Below, in pieces: positions 18,119 to 27,146 of a stretch of DNA of 64,000 nucleotides (position 1 is the first letter of the stretch; each line of letters starts with the position of its first letter). Both the position numbers and the translations under genes were made by a program. The DNA lies in assembly GCF_006569185.2 (NCBI RefSeq), contig NZ_VIGC02000009.1:152881-216880 (forward strand). Direction: 5' to 3'. The DNA comes from Litorilinea aerophila (GTDB taxonomy: Bacteria > Chloroflexota > Anaerolineae > Caldilineales > Caldilineaceae). Below the pieces are notes generated by a model. It did not search any database. It was not told the DNA's origin and worked only from the letters and a program-made list of their open reading frames with translations.

Positions 18119-19099
18119 ATGAGACGAGCCTGGATCGCTGGAGTGAGCGCGGCCATCGCGTGGTTGACGGCTGCGCTGTCGGCCCTGGCCGTGCAGAGCG
18201 GCCCGTCCTTCACGCTGGATCCGCCCACGGTAGTGTTTATTAACGAGATCCATTACGACAATGCAGGCACAGATACGGGCGAGGCGGTGGAGCTCGTGGC
18301 GCCGGCAGGCACAGACCTGTCGGCCATGGCCCTGGTCTTCTACAACGGCGCGAACGGCACCGTCTACCGCACTGTGGCCGCGCCGGAAACGGCGGCGGGC
18401 CAGTGTGGTGACTACGATGTCTACGTCATCAAGCTGTCGACCAACGGCATCCAGAATGACATGGATGGGATAGCCCTGGTCAACACGGCCACCGACACCC
18501 TGGTCCAGTTCCTCAGCTACGAAGGGAGCTTCACCGCCGCCGACGGGCCGGCCGCCGGCTACACCAGCACCGACATCGGCGTCCAGGAATCCAACTCGAC
18601 CCCCATCAGCCGCTCCCTCCAGCTCAGCGGGCCGGTCATCACCACAACCACCTCCGGCAGCACGTACAACGACTTCACCTGGCATGGCCCCATCTCAGAT
18701 ACTTTCGGCGCCTGTAACACCGGCCAGATGCTCACCTTTCCGCCCACCCTGGTGACGCTCCTCGCCTTTGACGCCCGGGTGGATGGGGAGACGGTCCACC
18801 TGACGTGGGAAAGTGGGGTGGAGGTGGATAACGCCGGCTTCCACCTCTACCGGGCCAGGGATTCAGCCGGACCATACCGCCGCATCACGGAGCAGCTCAT
18901 CGCCCCCCGGGCCGAGCCGGGCCAGGGAGCCCGTTACCACTTCACGGATCGTCCGGGCCCAGGCACCCACTTCTACCAGCTGGAGGACGTGGATAACCGG
19001 GGCGTTGCCACCCGCCACGGCCCCATCCAGGTGACCCTCCTGCAGACCACCGCCCTATCCCATGGGCCACGCCTCTACCTGCCCCATGTGCAGCGTTGA
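18119..19099 (+). CDS. Secreted lamin-tail-domain surface protein
   Basis: This 326-residue protein has a clear signal peptide (MRRAWIAGVSAAIAWLTAAL). A lamin-tail-like domain follows (VFINEIHYDNAGTDTGEAVE to the YNDFTWHG segment), as found in bacterial surface and nuclease-associated proteins. A fibronectin-like module comes next (VHLTWESGVEVDNAGFHLYR). It ends RLYLPHVQR, the tail shared with the C25 protease and others. AGGAGG at 18103-18108 supports ATG 18119. The downstream peptidase overlaps its 3' end by 14 bp, so it belongs to the same transcript as the peptidase, precursor and PqqD genes. It may be a client or structural product of the locus; no enzymatic residues are evident. Confidence 0.82.
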   Translation: MRRAWIAGVSAAIAWLTAALSALAVQSGPSFTLDPPTVVFINEIHYDNAGTDTGEAVELVAPAGTDLSAMALVFYNGANGTVYRTVAAPETAAGQCGDYDVYVIKLSTNGIQNDMDGIALVNTATDTLVQFLSYEGSFTAADGPAAGYTSTDIGVQESNSTPISRSLQLSGPVITTTTSGSTYNDFTWHGPISDTFGACNTGQMLTFPPTLVTLLAFDARVDGETVHLTWESGVEVDNAGFHLYRARDSAGPYRRITEQLIAPRAEPGQGARYHFTDRPGPGTHFYQLEDVDNRGVATRHGPIQVTLLQTTALSHGPRLYLPHVQR

Positions 19100-19583
19100 G
19101 CCGTGCAACCGTGGGCCCACGCCAGCCACGGCCGGGATAGTGGCTCTGCGCCTCTGGCGACAAGCCCACCGTAGTCACTGGTTCCCCATCCAGGGCCAGA
19201 GCATGTGGCCCTTCCTGCAGGAGGGGGATCGCATCCTGGTGGCCCATGGGGCGTCGGAGATCCGGGCAGGGGATGTGATCCTGATGGCCTACCCCGGGCC
19301 GGCGGACGGTGGCACGCGCCTGGTAGCCCACCGCTTACTCCGCCGACAGCGCCGGGGCGATACGATCATCTTCCAGACCAAAGGAGACAGCCGCCGTCGA
19401 CCCGACCCACCCCTCCCAGCCAGCGCCCTGGCCGGCAAGGTCATCGCAGTGGCGCGCGGGGGCCGCGTCCGCCGGGTAGACGGGCCGCTCTGGCGGGCGC
19501 TGGGATGGTTCCTGGCCTGGGCCGGGCCGTGGATGTATCGGGCCAGGAGCTGCGGCTGTCCCAGGAGAAGGAGAACGAGATGA
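19086..19583 (+). CDS. S26-family signal-peptidase-like protease (Ser/His, SipW/Sec11 type)
   Basis: This 165-residue protein has the S26 serine box PIQGQSMWPFLQEGDRI and then TRLVAHRLL, where SipW/Sec11-type enzymes carry a catalytic His in place of Lys. TKGDSRRRPDPPLP corresponds to the TKGDaN..D box, and ALAGKVIAVAR to the last conserved strand. No N-terminal membrane anchor is apparent; a C-terminal hydrophobic stretch (LGWFLAWAGPW) could tether it. Its stop overlaps the precursor start by 4 bp, so it is a candidate leader peptidase for that peptide. Starts at ATG 19086 or GTG 19140 are both possible; the first gives a 14-bp overlap with the lamin-tail gene. Confidence 0.8.
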   Translation: MCSVEPCNRGPTPATAGIVALRLWRQAHRSHWFPIQGQSMWPFLQEGDRILVAHGASEIRAGDVILMAYPGPADGGTRLVAHRLLRRQRRGDTIIFQTKGDSRRRPDPPLPASALAGKVIAVARGGRVRRVDGPLWRALGWFLAWAGPWMYRARSCGCPRRRRTR

Positions 19584-19771
19584 ATAGCAGGAACGAAGGA
19601 CATCTAAACGCCAAGCGGGGTGCGACGAGCCAGGAAAGATCTCCAGATCAGGAGCGGCCGCCCTACGAACCGCCCCGGCTGCGCACCTACACCGAGGAGG
19701 AACTGTTGAACGAGCTGGGGCCAGCCCAGACCGGCGGCTATATCAATCCATTTGGGGAGGATATCCTGTGA
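19580..19771 (+). CDS. Small RiPP precursor-like peptide (63 aa)
   Basis: The ATG overlaps the peptidase stop (ATGA), an AGGAGAAGGAG lies upstream, and the stop overlaps the PqqD start (GTGA). The peptide has a hydrophilic N-terminal leader (residues 1-26) and a YEPPRL motif (residues 29-34). This motif has the YxxP.L form by which lasso leaders bind PqqD/RRE domains. An acidic helix (TYTEEELLNELG) follows, then PAQTGG and a short tail, GYINPFGEDIL. If cleavage follows the Thr-Gly (Thr at -2, as in lasso leaders), the core would start at Gly53 with Glu at 8 and Asp at 9. Eleven residues are short for a threaded lasso. The precursor role is inferred from context and motif. Confidence 0.65.
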   Translation: MNSRNEGHLNAKRGATSQERSPDQERPPYEPPRLRTYTEEELLNELGPAQTGGYINPFGEDIL

Positions 19772-20079
19772 GTAGAAGCCTGTGTCCCCGGCGTCGTAAC
19801 GGATTACTGGAGGAGGCCATGGGGGAGGAGCTGGTGGTGTATGACCCTGAGACGCAGAAGATCCACTTTCTCAACGGGACAGCCAGCCTGGTCTGGCAGC
19901 TGTGCGACGGCCGTCACCCACTCCCAGAACTGGCGGCGGCCCTCCACATCCGCTTCCACGTCCCGGCGGACCGGAATGTGGAAGCGGATGTGGAGGCGCT
20001 GTTGGCCGAGCTCGACCGGCAGGGCCTGCTGGCAGACCCCTGTCCGGCCAGGAGACCGGACCTGCGACATGGGGCGTGA
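19768..20079 (+). CDS. PqqD-family RiPP recognition element protein
   Basis: This 103-residue protein has the PqqD winged-helix pattern. LVVYDPETQKIHFLNGTASL is followed by VWQLCDGRHPLPELAAAL and a C-terminal VEADVEALLAELDRQGLL helix. PqqD-like proteins bind the leader of a ribosomal peptide through its beta-wing and present it to modifying enzymes. The GTG start overlaps the precursor stop by 4 bp and has GGGGAGG upstream. It is the last gene of the transcript; a half-copy of the dispersed palindromic element begins 2 bp after its stop. The family call is firm; its partner enzymes are not all visible here. Confidence 0.88.
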   Translation: MSRSLCPRRRNGLLEEAMGEELVVYDPETQKIHFLNGTASLVWQLCDGRHPLPELAAALHIRFHVPADRNVEADVEALLAELDRQGLLADPCPARRPDLRHGA

Positions 20080-20081
20080 AG

Positions 20082-20116
20082 GGGAAACCCTCGGCAAATT
20101 TCTGCCGGGATTCACC
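20082..20116 (+). repeat. Dispersed palindromic element, right half-copy
   Basis: GGGAAACCCTCGGCAAATTT followed by CTGCCGGGATTCACC matches the right half of the element at 34327-34399. It lies directly after the PqqD stop and ends about 10 bp before the converging SPFH gene. Confidence 0.7.
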
Positions 20117-20127
20117 GGCGCCCGGAC

Positions 20128-21186
20128 TCAGCCGCCAGCCAGGAAGGCGTCGATGGCCTCCTTGCTGATGCGGTATTGGGAGCCGATCTTGCGGGCCTTG
20201 AGCTCGCCGCTGTCGATGATGGCCTGGACATCGGCGGGAGAGACCTTGAGATAGGCCGCGGCTTCCTCCAGGGTCATCACTGCCGGCGCGGCGGGGCTAC
20301 CCTGGGATTGGGGCGCCTGGGCCTGACCGCCCTGCTGGGTGCCGCTCATGGCGTTGGCGATCATGCCGGCCATGCCGGCGCCCATGCCGATGCCCGCACC
20401 GAGCCCCAGCCCTTCGCCGGTGCCGCCACCGGATTTGGCCGCGTCGCCCACAGCCTGGGCCGCCTTGTACTTCATGTAGGCGTCCAGGTTGCCGATGGCG
20501 CCCATGCTGGCCCGCTCGTCGATGGCCTTGGCCGTCTCCTCGGTAGGGTTGATGGAGACGATCATGAACTGCTTGAGGCTGATGCCCAGGGCCAGGAAGT
20601 CATCCTGTACCTTGGCCTTCATGGCCGCGCCAATTTCGTCGAAGAGCTGGGGCAGGTCGAAGATGCTCTTCATGTTCTCGCCCAGCACATCGGTGAGGCG
20701 GCTGATGATGACACCCCGCAGGTAGTCTTCGATCTGGGCGGTGGTGTAGATGCCCTGGGTGCCCACAATCTGGTCCACAAAGCGCTTGGGATCCGCGATC
20801 TGCATGGTGTACTGGCCGAACCCACGCAGCCGCACCAGACCCAGGTCCGTGTCCCGCAGGCTGATGGGCTGGGGCGTTCCCCACTTCAGGTCGGTGAACT
20901 CCCGCATGTTGGTGAAGTAGACTTCCGCCGTGAAGATGTCGGCGCCGCCCGTCCCCAGCCGCAACAGGCTGGCGAGGATGGGCAGGTTCATGGTGGTGAT
21001 GGTGTGTCGGCCCGGCCCGAAGACGTCCAGCGACTTGCCATCCCGGTAGAAGACGGCTCGCTGGCTCTCCCGGACGATCACCTGGCTGCCCAGACGGAAG
21101 TCCCCGGACCCATACTCGGGTACACGCACCACCAGGTCGTTTGGCCCCTGGTTGGGCGCTTCGATGACGTCAATAATTCTTGGCAT
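20128..21186 (-). CDS. SPFH/Band-7 domain protein with C-terminal excisionase-type HTH domain
   Basis: This 352-residue protein has an SPFH (virion core protein/YdjI-like) domain over about residues 1-240, including FRLGSQVIVRESQRAVFYRDG, GFGQYTMQIADPKRFVDQIV and a long helical stretch. A Gly/Ala/Gln-rich linker (about 245-300) follows. The C-terminus is a DNA-binding-like module (MTLEEAAAYLKVSPADVQAI) of the excisionase/MerR-type helix-turn-helix family. SPFH proteins form membrane-associated oligomeric scaffolds. The HTH module may be a protein-interaction domain here, since no regulator context is visible. It is the last gene of a four-gene minus-strand unit. Confidence 0.85.
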   Translation of the reverse strand: MPRIIDVIEAPNQGPNDLVVRVPEYGSGDFRLGSQVIVRESQRAVFYRDGKSLDVFGPGRHTITTMNLPILASLLRLGTGGADIFTAEVYFTNMREFTDLKWGTPQPISLRDTDLGLVRLRGFGQYTMQIADPKRFVDQIVGTQGIYTTAQIEDYLRGVIISRLTDVLGENMKSIFDLPQLFDEIGAAMKAKVQDDFLALGISLKQFMIVSINPTEETAKAIDERASMGAIGNLDAYMKYKAAQAVGDAAKSGGGTGEGLGLGAGIGMGAGMAGMIANAMSGTQQGGQAQAPQSQGSPAAPAVMTLEEAAAYLKVSPADVQAIIDSGELKARKIGSQYRISKEAIDAFLAGG

Positions 21187-21224
21187 AATCTGATCCTCTC
21201 TGGATGCTCAAGCGAAGTCCCGTC

Positions 21225-21857
21225 CTAATGCTCTTCACCATGCTCTTCACCCTCTCCCGATGAAGCGTCGCCGGTGGATGGCTCCCCCAGCCACGTCTCG
21301 TCCACTTCGGGTAGCTGGCCGGGATCGGTCAACAGGTCGGGTGACAGGATGGCCTCCCGGCGGCGGTTAAAGAGGGTATTCAACTGGTCGATCAGCCCGG
21401 TGAGCTGGGCCGCCACCGCTCCGATGGATTCATTGCTGGCGACCGCATCCTGGAGGGCCCGCACCCCCTTCTGGACGGCGACCACCTTCTCGGCCAGGGC
21501 CACATCGAAGCGATGGAGCGCCTCTAGCTGTTGCTCCTGGATGCGCACCGCGTCGAAGAGCCCCGCGTATCCCATGCTGGCGGTCTTCACCCGGTCGATG
21601 AGGATCTGGAGCTTGCGGATGGCCCCGTCCACGTCGTCGAGCCACTGGAGCCCGCCGCTCTTGAGCAAGCTGTTTTGGAGGGTCAGCAAAGCCTGCTTCT
21701 GCTCCTCCAACTGGCCGGCAATCAGCTCCCGCAGCCGTTTGTCAGCATCGCGGCGCAGCTCCTTATCCACATAGCCACGAATGCCGGGCAGCCCTTTGAG
21801 GAGCCGCTCAATGGCGCCCATGTTGGCCCTGGCTTCATCCACAAATCGGTCGGTCAT
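21225..21857 (-). CDS. Conserved hypothetical coiled-coil protein of the SPFH operon
   Basis: This 210-residue soluble protein is almost entirely helical. It starts MTDRFVDEARANMGAIERLL, has heptad-like blocks in the middle (LQILIDRVKTASMGYAGLFD; ALAEKVVAVQKGVRALQDAV) and ends in an acidic Glu/His-rich tail (GEGEEHGEEH). I recognise no catalytic motif. AGGAGG precedes the ATG. It sits 38 bp upstream of the SPFH gene and downstream of the zinc-ribbon gene. This position suggests a structural or adaptor role with the SPFH scaffold; that is inference from neighbourhood only. Confidence 0.7.
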   Translation of the reverse strand: MTDRFVDEARANMGAIERLLKGLPGIRGYVDKELRRDADKRLRELIAGQLEEQKQALLTLQNSLLKSGGLQWLDDVDGAIRKLQILIDRVKTASMGYAGLFDAVRIQEQQLEALHRFDVALAEKVVAVQKGVRALQDAVASNESIGAVAAQLTGLIDQLNTLFNRRREAILSPDLLTDPGQLPEVDETWLGEPSTGDASSGEGEEHGEEH

Positions 21858-21936
21858 CAGATCCTCCTGTCTGGAACGTCTGTTCCAAGAACGAACAACA
21901 CTTGCCGGATCAACGGGGCCAAACCGGTCGGCACCT

Positions 21937-22506
<570 letters not shown>

Positions 22507-22552
22507 GGTCTCCCTTTCTGGATGCTGGTTCTACCCATGGTGGCTCAACTTC

Positions 22553-22599
22553 ACGTCCAACTTCTCAACTTTACGTCCGACTTCTTTACGTCCAACTTC
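22553..22599. repeat. Three short direct repeats, ACGTCC(A/G)ACTTC
   Basis: Copies lie at 22553-22564, 22573-22584 and 22588-22599 in the gap between the DUF2207 stop and the zinc-ribbon start. Read on the minus strand they are GAAGT(T/C)GGACGT units. Confidence 0.6.
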
Positions 22600-22608
22600 A
22601 GGCAGGGC

Positions 22609-24579
22609 TTAACCAAAGCCACCGCCGCCGCCACCACCGCCACCGCCGCCGAAGCTGCCGCCGCCACTCCAGCCACCGCCACCGCTCCAGCCACCGCCGG
22701 AGGAGGAGCCAGAGGGCCGGCTGGCCATGGTGCTGCTGGCGCTGGTCAGCATGGCGCCCAGGCCCGCGCTCATGGCGCTCAGGCTGGTCCCCATGCCCCG
22801 GCTCATGTCCCCCAGGCCGCCGCCCAGGGAGCCGCCCCCTTCGCGGGAGCCGCCACCGCCACCGCCGCCCGCCGTCACCACCGGCCCCGTACCCCAGGGC
22901 GACCCGTAGTAGCGACGCCGATAGGGGCCGTACAGATCGGGCGAGGGGATGTACCAACCCGGCGCGGGCGCATCCACGGCCTCAAACTTGCGGATGTACT
23001 CCTTGTCTATGCCAAAGGCGATGGCATAAGGCAGCCAGCGATCCCAGATCTCCTTCTGGACTTCCACGTCGGTGTAGCGCTCCATGTGCCGCAGATACTC
23101 CTTGAAGGCCCGCCAGCGGGCTGCAGCCAGGGCGCCCTCGTGGGTCTTGCGGGGCATGGCCCGGGAGAGGATGAGGAGCCCCACCGCGGTGACGCCCAGG
23201 CCCACGCCGGGCAGGATGGCCGCGCCCGTCAAGTTGCCAAAGGCAGCCATCAGCACGAAAGCCACGCCTGCAGCCAGGAAGAGGCCGAAGACGGCCAGGC
23301 AGCCGTACTGGTTGCGCACGCTCTCCGGGCTGCGGGGGAAGAGCCCGGCGTCCACCACGGCCTGGTACATCTGCTGGCGGATGCGCGGCAGCTTGTTGTA
23401 AAATTTGTTCTTCAGGTCAGAGAGGCGTACCTCCTCTTTCCGCCCAAAGAGGGCCTTCAGCAGTTCCTCTTCGAAGGGGCGCAGGGGCACATCATCCCGC
23501 TCTCGCCGATAGATAAAGTCGGTGCCGGTGCGGAAGAAACCCTCGGTCTTCTCCTCAGTAATGCTGATGACCTTGCGCCGGGCCAGGTCCACGATGGTGG
23601 CCAGGATGTCCTCCATATCCACGGTCTCGTCCAGCAGCGTGCCGGCCAGGCCGGGCGGCAGATCATCCGGCGGTTCGGGCAGATAATCGGCGACCATCTC
23701 CACGGGTTGGTCCCGGCCAAAGCGATACCAGAGGGCATAGAGCAGGGCGGGGCCTCCCAACATCAACAGCAGGCCCAGGGCACCGAAGCCGAGGGTCGCA
23801 ATGGGTCTCCATCGCTCTTGAAGCGCGAGCTCGGCCTCGCGGCGGGCCGCTTCCGCGTCGGCCGCCTGCTGCCACGGCTGGGGAGCACCGTCCACCACCC
23901 CGGGGGTGAACTGGACCCGAACCTCGAATTCCTCCCCCCCGTTGAGCCGACGGGTCAGGTCGAACAGGACGGCCCGATTCCCTTCCACCAGGGTGGCTGT
24001 GGCGGCATCCCGGGCATCCTGGCCGTTGATGTAGGCGGCCCACTGCTGAATGGTGGCCCGCTCGGGCATGATGACCCGCACCCGGCCGGCCAGCACCGGC
24101 GCGCTGCGCTCGCCGTAAATGGCCTTCCACCAGATCTGATCGCCCTCATCGTAGTAGCGCAGGCCGCCATGCACCCGGTAGCGTAGGGTGTAGGTTTCGC
24201 TGGCGTTGGCCATGGGTGGAAAGTACCAGCGAATCACGTAGCGGCTGGCGCTCTCCTCCAGGGAAAAGGTGTACGGTTGCTGGCTCCCCCGGTCCAGCGT
24301 GTAGGTGTGGCCGCTCTCGTCGGTGAGACGCCAATTGTCGATGTATGAGAAATAACGGATGGGAATCTCTCGATAGCCGAAGGTAAAGGTGCCGCTGGTA
24401 AAACGGATGCCCTGATGCTCTACGACGTCAAAGGTGCCGTCGGCATTGACGACGATATCCACATCAAAGCGCTCAAAAACGAAGGATTTGTCCTGGGCAT
24501 AGGCGGTAGAAGCCCCCGTCAACAGGAGGCAAAAAGCCAGCAGCAAGGTCAGCAGAAATGTAGGCCAGGGAATACGCAT
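22609..24579 (-). CDS. DUF2207 domain-containing membrane protein with glycine-rich tail
   Basis: This 656-residue protein starts with a signal peptide ([21 protein letters not shown]). A DUF2207 extracytoplasmic beta-domain follows ([50 protein letters not shown]). Membrane segments lie near residues 250-270 and around 410-450, flanking a cytoplasmic helical region. The C-terminus is an extreme Gly/Ser-rich tail ending in a run of Gly and FG. This is the standard DUF2207 architecture; the family's biochemical role is unknown. GGAGGAG precedes the ATG. It heads the four-gene unit with the zinc-ribbon, coiled-coil and SPFH genes, suggesting an envelope-related system. Confidence 0.88.
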   Translation of the reverse strand: MRIPWPTFLLTLLLAFCLLLTGASTAYAQDKSFVFERFDVDIVVNADGTFDVVEHQGIRFTSGTFTFGYREIPIRYFSYIDNWRLTDESGHTYTLDRGSQQPYTFSLEESASRYVIRWYFPPMANASETYTLRYRVHGGLRYYDEGDQIWWKAIYGERSAPVLAGRVRVIMPERATIQQWAAYINGQDARDAATATLVEGNRAVLFDLTRRLNGGEEFEVRVQFTPGVVDGAPQPWQQAADAEAARREAELALQERWRPIATLGFGALGLLLMLGGPALLYALWYRFGRDQPVEMVADYLPEPPDDLPPGLAGTLLDETVDMEDILATIVDLARRKVISITEEKTEGFFRTGTDFIYRRERDDVPLRPFEEELLKALFGRKEEVRLSDLKNKFYNKLPRIRQQMYQAVVDAGLFPRSPESVRNQYGCLAVFGLFLAAGVAFVLMAAFGNLTGAAILPGVGLGVTAVGLLILSRAMPRKTHEGALAAARWRAFKEYLRHMERYTDVEVQKEIWDRWLPYAIAFGIDKEYIRKFEAVDAPAPGWYIPSPDLYGPYRRRYYGSPWGTGPVVTAGGGGGGGSREGGGSLGGGLGDMSRGMGTSLSAMSAGLGAMLTSASSTMASRPSGSSSGGGWSGGGGWSGGGSFGGGGGGGGGGGFG

Positions 24580-24887
24580 AGCTCCTCCACAGTGGTCGAA
24601 TCAGGGTCGACGCGCCTCCATTGTGGAGAAACGTCAGGCCCGTTGCCTGACATTCTACCAACATTTACCCTGACCTTCAACTGATTTTGAATCGTCGGGT
24701 ATGGTTCACAGGCGTCGGAGTCACGGACAGGGCGGCGCCCAATGGGCGGGTGCCCCCCGGGCGCGCCTCTGGGCCCCTGTCCCTACATCCTGCACCGGCG
24801 CTCTTGAACTATACCCTGAATCGTCCTCCCCCCACAGGGCAGAGGCAGCGCAAGAAAAAGGCCCCATCCAACAGAGATGGGGTCCTT
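24580..24887. other. Intergenic region, no gene seen
   Basis: About 308 bases separate the DUF2207 start from the ppgK stop, both on the minus strand. The right end holds the ppgK terminator. The remainder should contain the DUF2207 operon promoter, but I saw no convincing pair of hexamers. Confidence 0.45.
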
Positions 24888-24889
24888 TC
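24854..24889 (-). terminator. Intrinsic terminator of ppgK
   Basis: On the minus strand AAAGG-A-CCCCATC pairs with GATGGGG-CCTTT (one bulged A) around a TCTGTTG loop, followed by a run of five T. The stem overlaps the gene's stop codon. Confidence 0.8.
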
Positions 24890-25625
24890 AGGCCAGCTCC
24901 CTGGCAGCCAGGGCAGCGCCAATGATGCCGGCATTGTTCAACAGTTGGGCCGGCACGATTTCCGCCCGGGCCTTCAGGTGGTGGAGAAACTTGTGCTGCT
25001 TTTTGCTGACGCCCCCGCCGATGATGAACAGGTCGGGCGAGAAGAAGAATTCCATCTGGGCCAGGAACTCGTTGACCCGCTCGGCCCACTGGGCCCAGCT
25101 CAGTCCCTCTTCCTTGCGCACCCGGGCCGCAGCCCGATGTTCGGCATCCTTGCCCCGGATGGGCAGATGGCCGAACTCGGTGTTGGGGAGGAGGTGGCCG
25201 TCCACAAAAATGGCCGTACCGATACCGGTGCCAAAGGTCAACATGATGACCACGCCCCGACGATTCCGCCCGGCGCCCAACACCATTTCCCCGATCCCGG
25301 CGGCGTCGGCGTCGTTCAGGACCCGCACGGGAGATCCGGTGGCCTTCTGAAACAGGCGCACCGCATCCACCCCGATCCAGGATTCATCCACGTTGGCCGC
25401 GCTGTACACCACCCCATGGCGCACGATGGCCGGGAAGGTACAGCCAATGGGGCCATGCCAGTCGAAGTGGCTGGCCAACTGGGCTACCACCTCGGCCACG
25501 GCTTCCGGCTTGGATGGGCGAGGCGTGGGGATCCGATGCCGTTCCGCCACCAGTTCACCGGTGTCCACATCCACCGGCGCCCCCTTGATGCCACTACCGC
25601 CGATATCGATGCCAAGAATCTCCAC
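24888..25625 (-). CDS. ppgK: Polyphosphate glucokinase (ROK family)
   Basis: This 245-residue enzyme phosphorylates glucose with inorganic polyphosphate (and often ATP) to give glucose 6-phosphate in the cytoplasm. Its motifs match the PPGK branch of the ROK family: [12 protein letters not shown] near the N-terminus, [18 protein letters not shown], and [12 protein letters not shown] followed by [13 protein letters not shown]. The GTG at 25625 is preferred because AAGGAG lies 7 bp upstream and the protein then begins [10 protein letters not shown]. An ATG at 25643 would have its coding sequence run through that ribosome-binding site. A second polyphosphate enzyme, PPK2, lies at 61923-62741. 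Confidence 0.92.
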   Translation of the reverse strand: MEILGIDIGGSGIKGAPVDVDTGELVAERHRIPTPRPSKPEAVAEVVAQLASHFDWHGPIGCTFPAIVRHGVVYSAANVDESWIGVDAVRLFQKATGSPVRVLNDADAAGIGEMVLGAGRNRRGVVIMLTFGTGIGTAIFVDGHLLPNTEFGHLPIRGKDAEHRAAARVRKEEGLSWAQWAERVNEFLAQMEFFFSPDLFIIGGGVSKKQHKFLHHLKARAEIVPAQLLNNAGIIGAALAARELA

Positions 25626-25921
25626 TCGTCTACTCCTTCCCATTCAGCCAATGCATACCAATCTATCCCCTGAGGTCATCGAGCCACACAGAGCCAGCCA
25701 AAGACGGCTCCCACCAACGGCAGTGTACATTCTGTCTCCCGCCTGTGCAAATACCCGTCTTTCCTCCCCATGTGTTTATTTGAGGATGGCACCCGTCGCC
25801 GCAGGAGGTTTGGGACGCGGGCTGACGGAGATAAGCGCCTGGCACCGCCATAATGGGGGATCGAGCGGGAAATCGGTCGCGGCGAGATAAGTGACAGCGT
25901 CAAGAATTCTGGAGGGAAGAG

Positions 25922-27106
25922 ATGGGCACGAAGTGTAGCGGAAAGGTGCAGATGCTGGGCTGGCTGATGGGGCTGCTCCTGTTGAGCGCCTGCACCTCCC
26001 TCACCCGGCCGCCCACCCAGGTGGCCAGCGCCAACGTGGTGGCGGCTCTCAGCGGCCCCACCGATCACGGCTTTGCCCGCGCCATGGCTCCTCGGCCGCT
26101 GGCCTTTCCCCGGGACCACGGCGCCCATCCAGAGTACCAGACCGAGTGGTGGTACTACACCGGCGTGCTGGAGGATGAGGCCGGGCAGCTGTTCGGCTAC
26201 CAGCTCACCTTCTTCCGCACGGCCCTGGAGCCGGACATGCCCACCCGTTCGTCCGACCTGGCCACCAACCAGGTGTACATGGCCCACTTCGCCCTGACCG
26301 ACGTAGCAGGTGGCAGGCACGTCAGCTTCGAGCGCTATAGCCGGGGCGCCGGTGGACTGGCTAGCGCCACTGGTGAACCCACCTACCAGGTGTGGCTGGA
26401 GGATTGGTCCGTCCAGCAGACGGCGCCCGGCGTGGTCCACATGCAGGCCGCCGCGGAAAGGGACGGCGAAGAGGTCTCCGTGGATCTCACCCTGCGGGAG
26501 ACCCGCCCGCCAGTCCTGCATGGCGTTGCCGGCCTCAGCCAGAAGGGGCCAGAGCCCGGCAACGCCAGCTACTACTACAGCCTGATCGGCCTGGAGACCA
26601 CCGGCTCGGTGACCCGCCAGGGGCGCACCGCCCAGGTCCAGGGCCGAAGCTGGATGGATCACGAATTCGGCACCAGCGCCCTCAGCGCCGATGCGGTGGG
26701 GTGGGACTGGTTCAGCATTCAGCTGGACGACGGCATGGCCTTGATGCTGGCCCAGATCCGGACCCGGGACGGCGGCCGCCTCCGGGATTTCCACGGGACC
26801 GTGATCTTCCCAGACAACCGGCAGGAAACAGTGGCCGCGGACGACTTCCAACTGACCGTGCTGGATCACTGGACCAGCCCCAACACGGGCGTCACCTACC
26901 CCTCGGGCTGGCAGCTCGAGCTGCCCCGCTTCGACCTGACCCTCCAGATTTCGCCCCTTCTTCGGGATCAGGAGATGCAAGTCAGCTTTGTCTACTGGGA
27001 AGGCGCGGTCACCGTGACGGGGAACCGGGGAGAGGAGCCGGTCCAGGGGATCGGGTACGTGGAGCTGACCGGTTACGGTTCAGAACGGGAGGGGCTACAA
27101 CGATAG
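25922..27106 (+). CDS. CrtC/AttH-like lipocalin-fold lipoprotein
   Basis: This 394-residue protein begins with a lipoprotein signal peptide, with lipobox LLSAC and Cys near residue 24. The body has the AttH / carotenoid 1,2-hydratase-like signatures: [26 protein letters not shown], the [20 protein letters not shown] block and [18 protein letters not shown]. Family members are two-lobed lipocalin-like proteins; some hydrate carotenoids (CrtC), while others such as AttH have unknown roles. No carotenoid genes are nearby, so 'AttH-like' is safer than hydratase. GGAGGGA precedes the ATG. The gene stands alone. Confidence 0.85.
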   Translation: MGTKCSGKVQMLGWLMGLLLLSACTSLTRPPTQVASANVVAALSGPTDHGFARAMAPRPLAFPRDHGAHPEYQTEWWYYTGVLEDEAGQLFGYQLTFFRTALEPDMPTRSSDLATNQVYMAHFALTDVAGGRHVSFERYSRGAGGLASATGEPTYQVWLEDWSVQQTAPGVVHMQAAAERDGEEVSVDLTLRETRPPVLHGVAGLSQKGPEPGNASYYYSLIGLETTGSVTRQGRTAQVQGRSWMDHEFGTSALSADAVGWDWFSIQLDDGMALMLAQIRTRDGGRLRDFHGTVIFPDNRQETVAADDFQLTVLDHWTSPNTGVTYPSGWQLELPRFDLTLQISPLLRDQEMQVSFVYWEGAVTVTGNRGEEPVQGIGYVELTGYGSEREGLQR

Positions 27107-27146
27107 GGCATGGGAGGGCAGAGGCCGGGGCTGCCGGTCCCCCCGG

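Noticed and set aside
19580..20079. Direct call as a lasso peptide cluster
   Set aside because: No B2 protease or asparagine-synthetase-like cyclase is present and the putative core is only 11 residues, too short for a threaded ring. Only the accessory set and leader motif match.
25922..27106. Carotenoid 1,2-hydratase (crtC) assignment
   Set aside because: Only the shared lipocalin-like fold is evident; no carotenoid pathway genes are nearby, and AttH-like lipoproteins have the same motifs.
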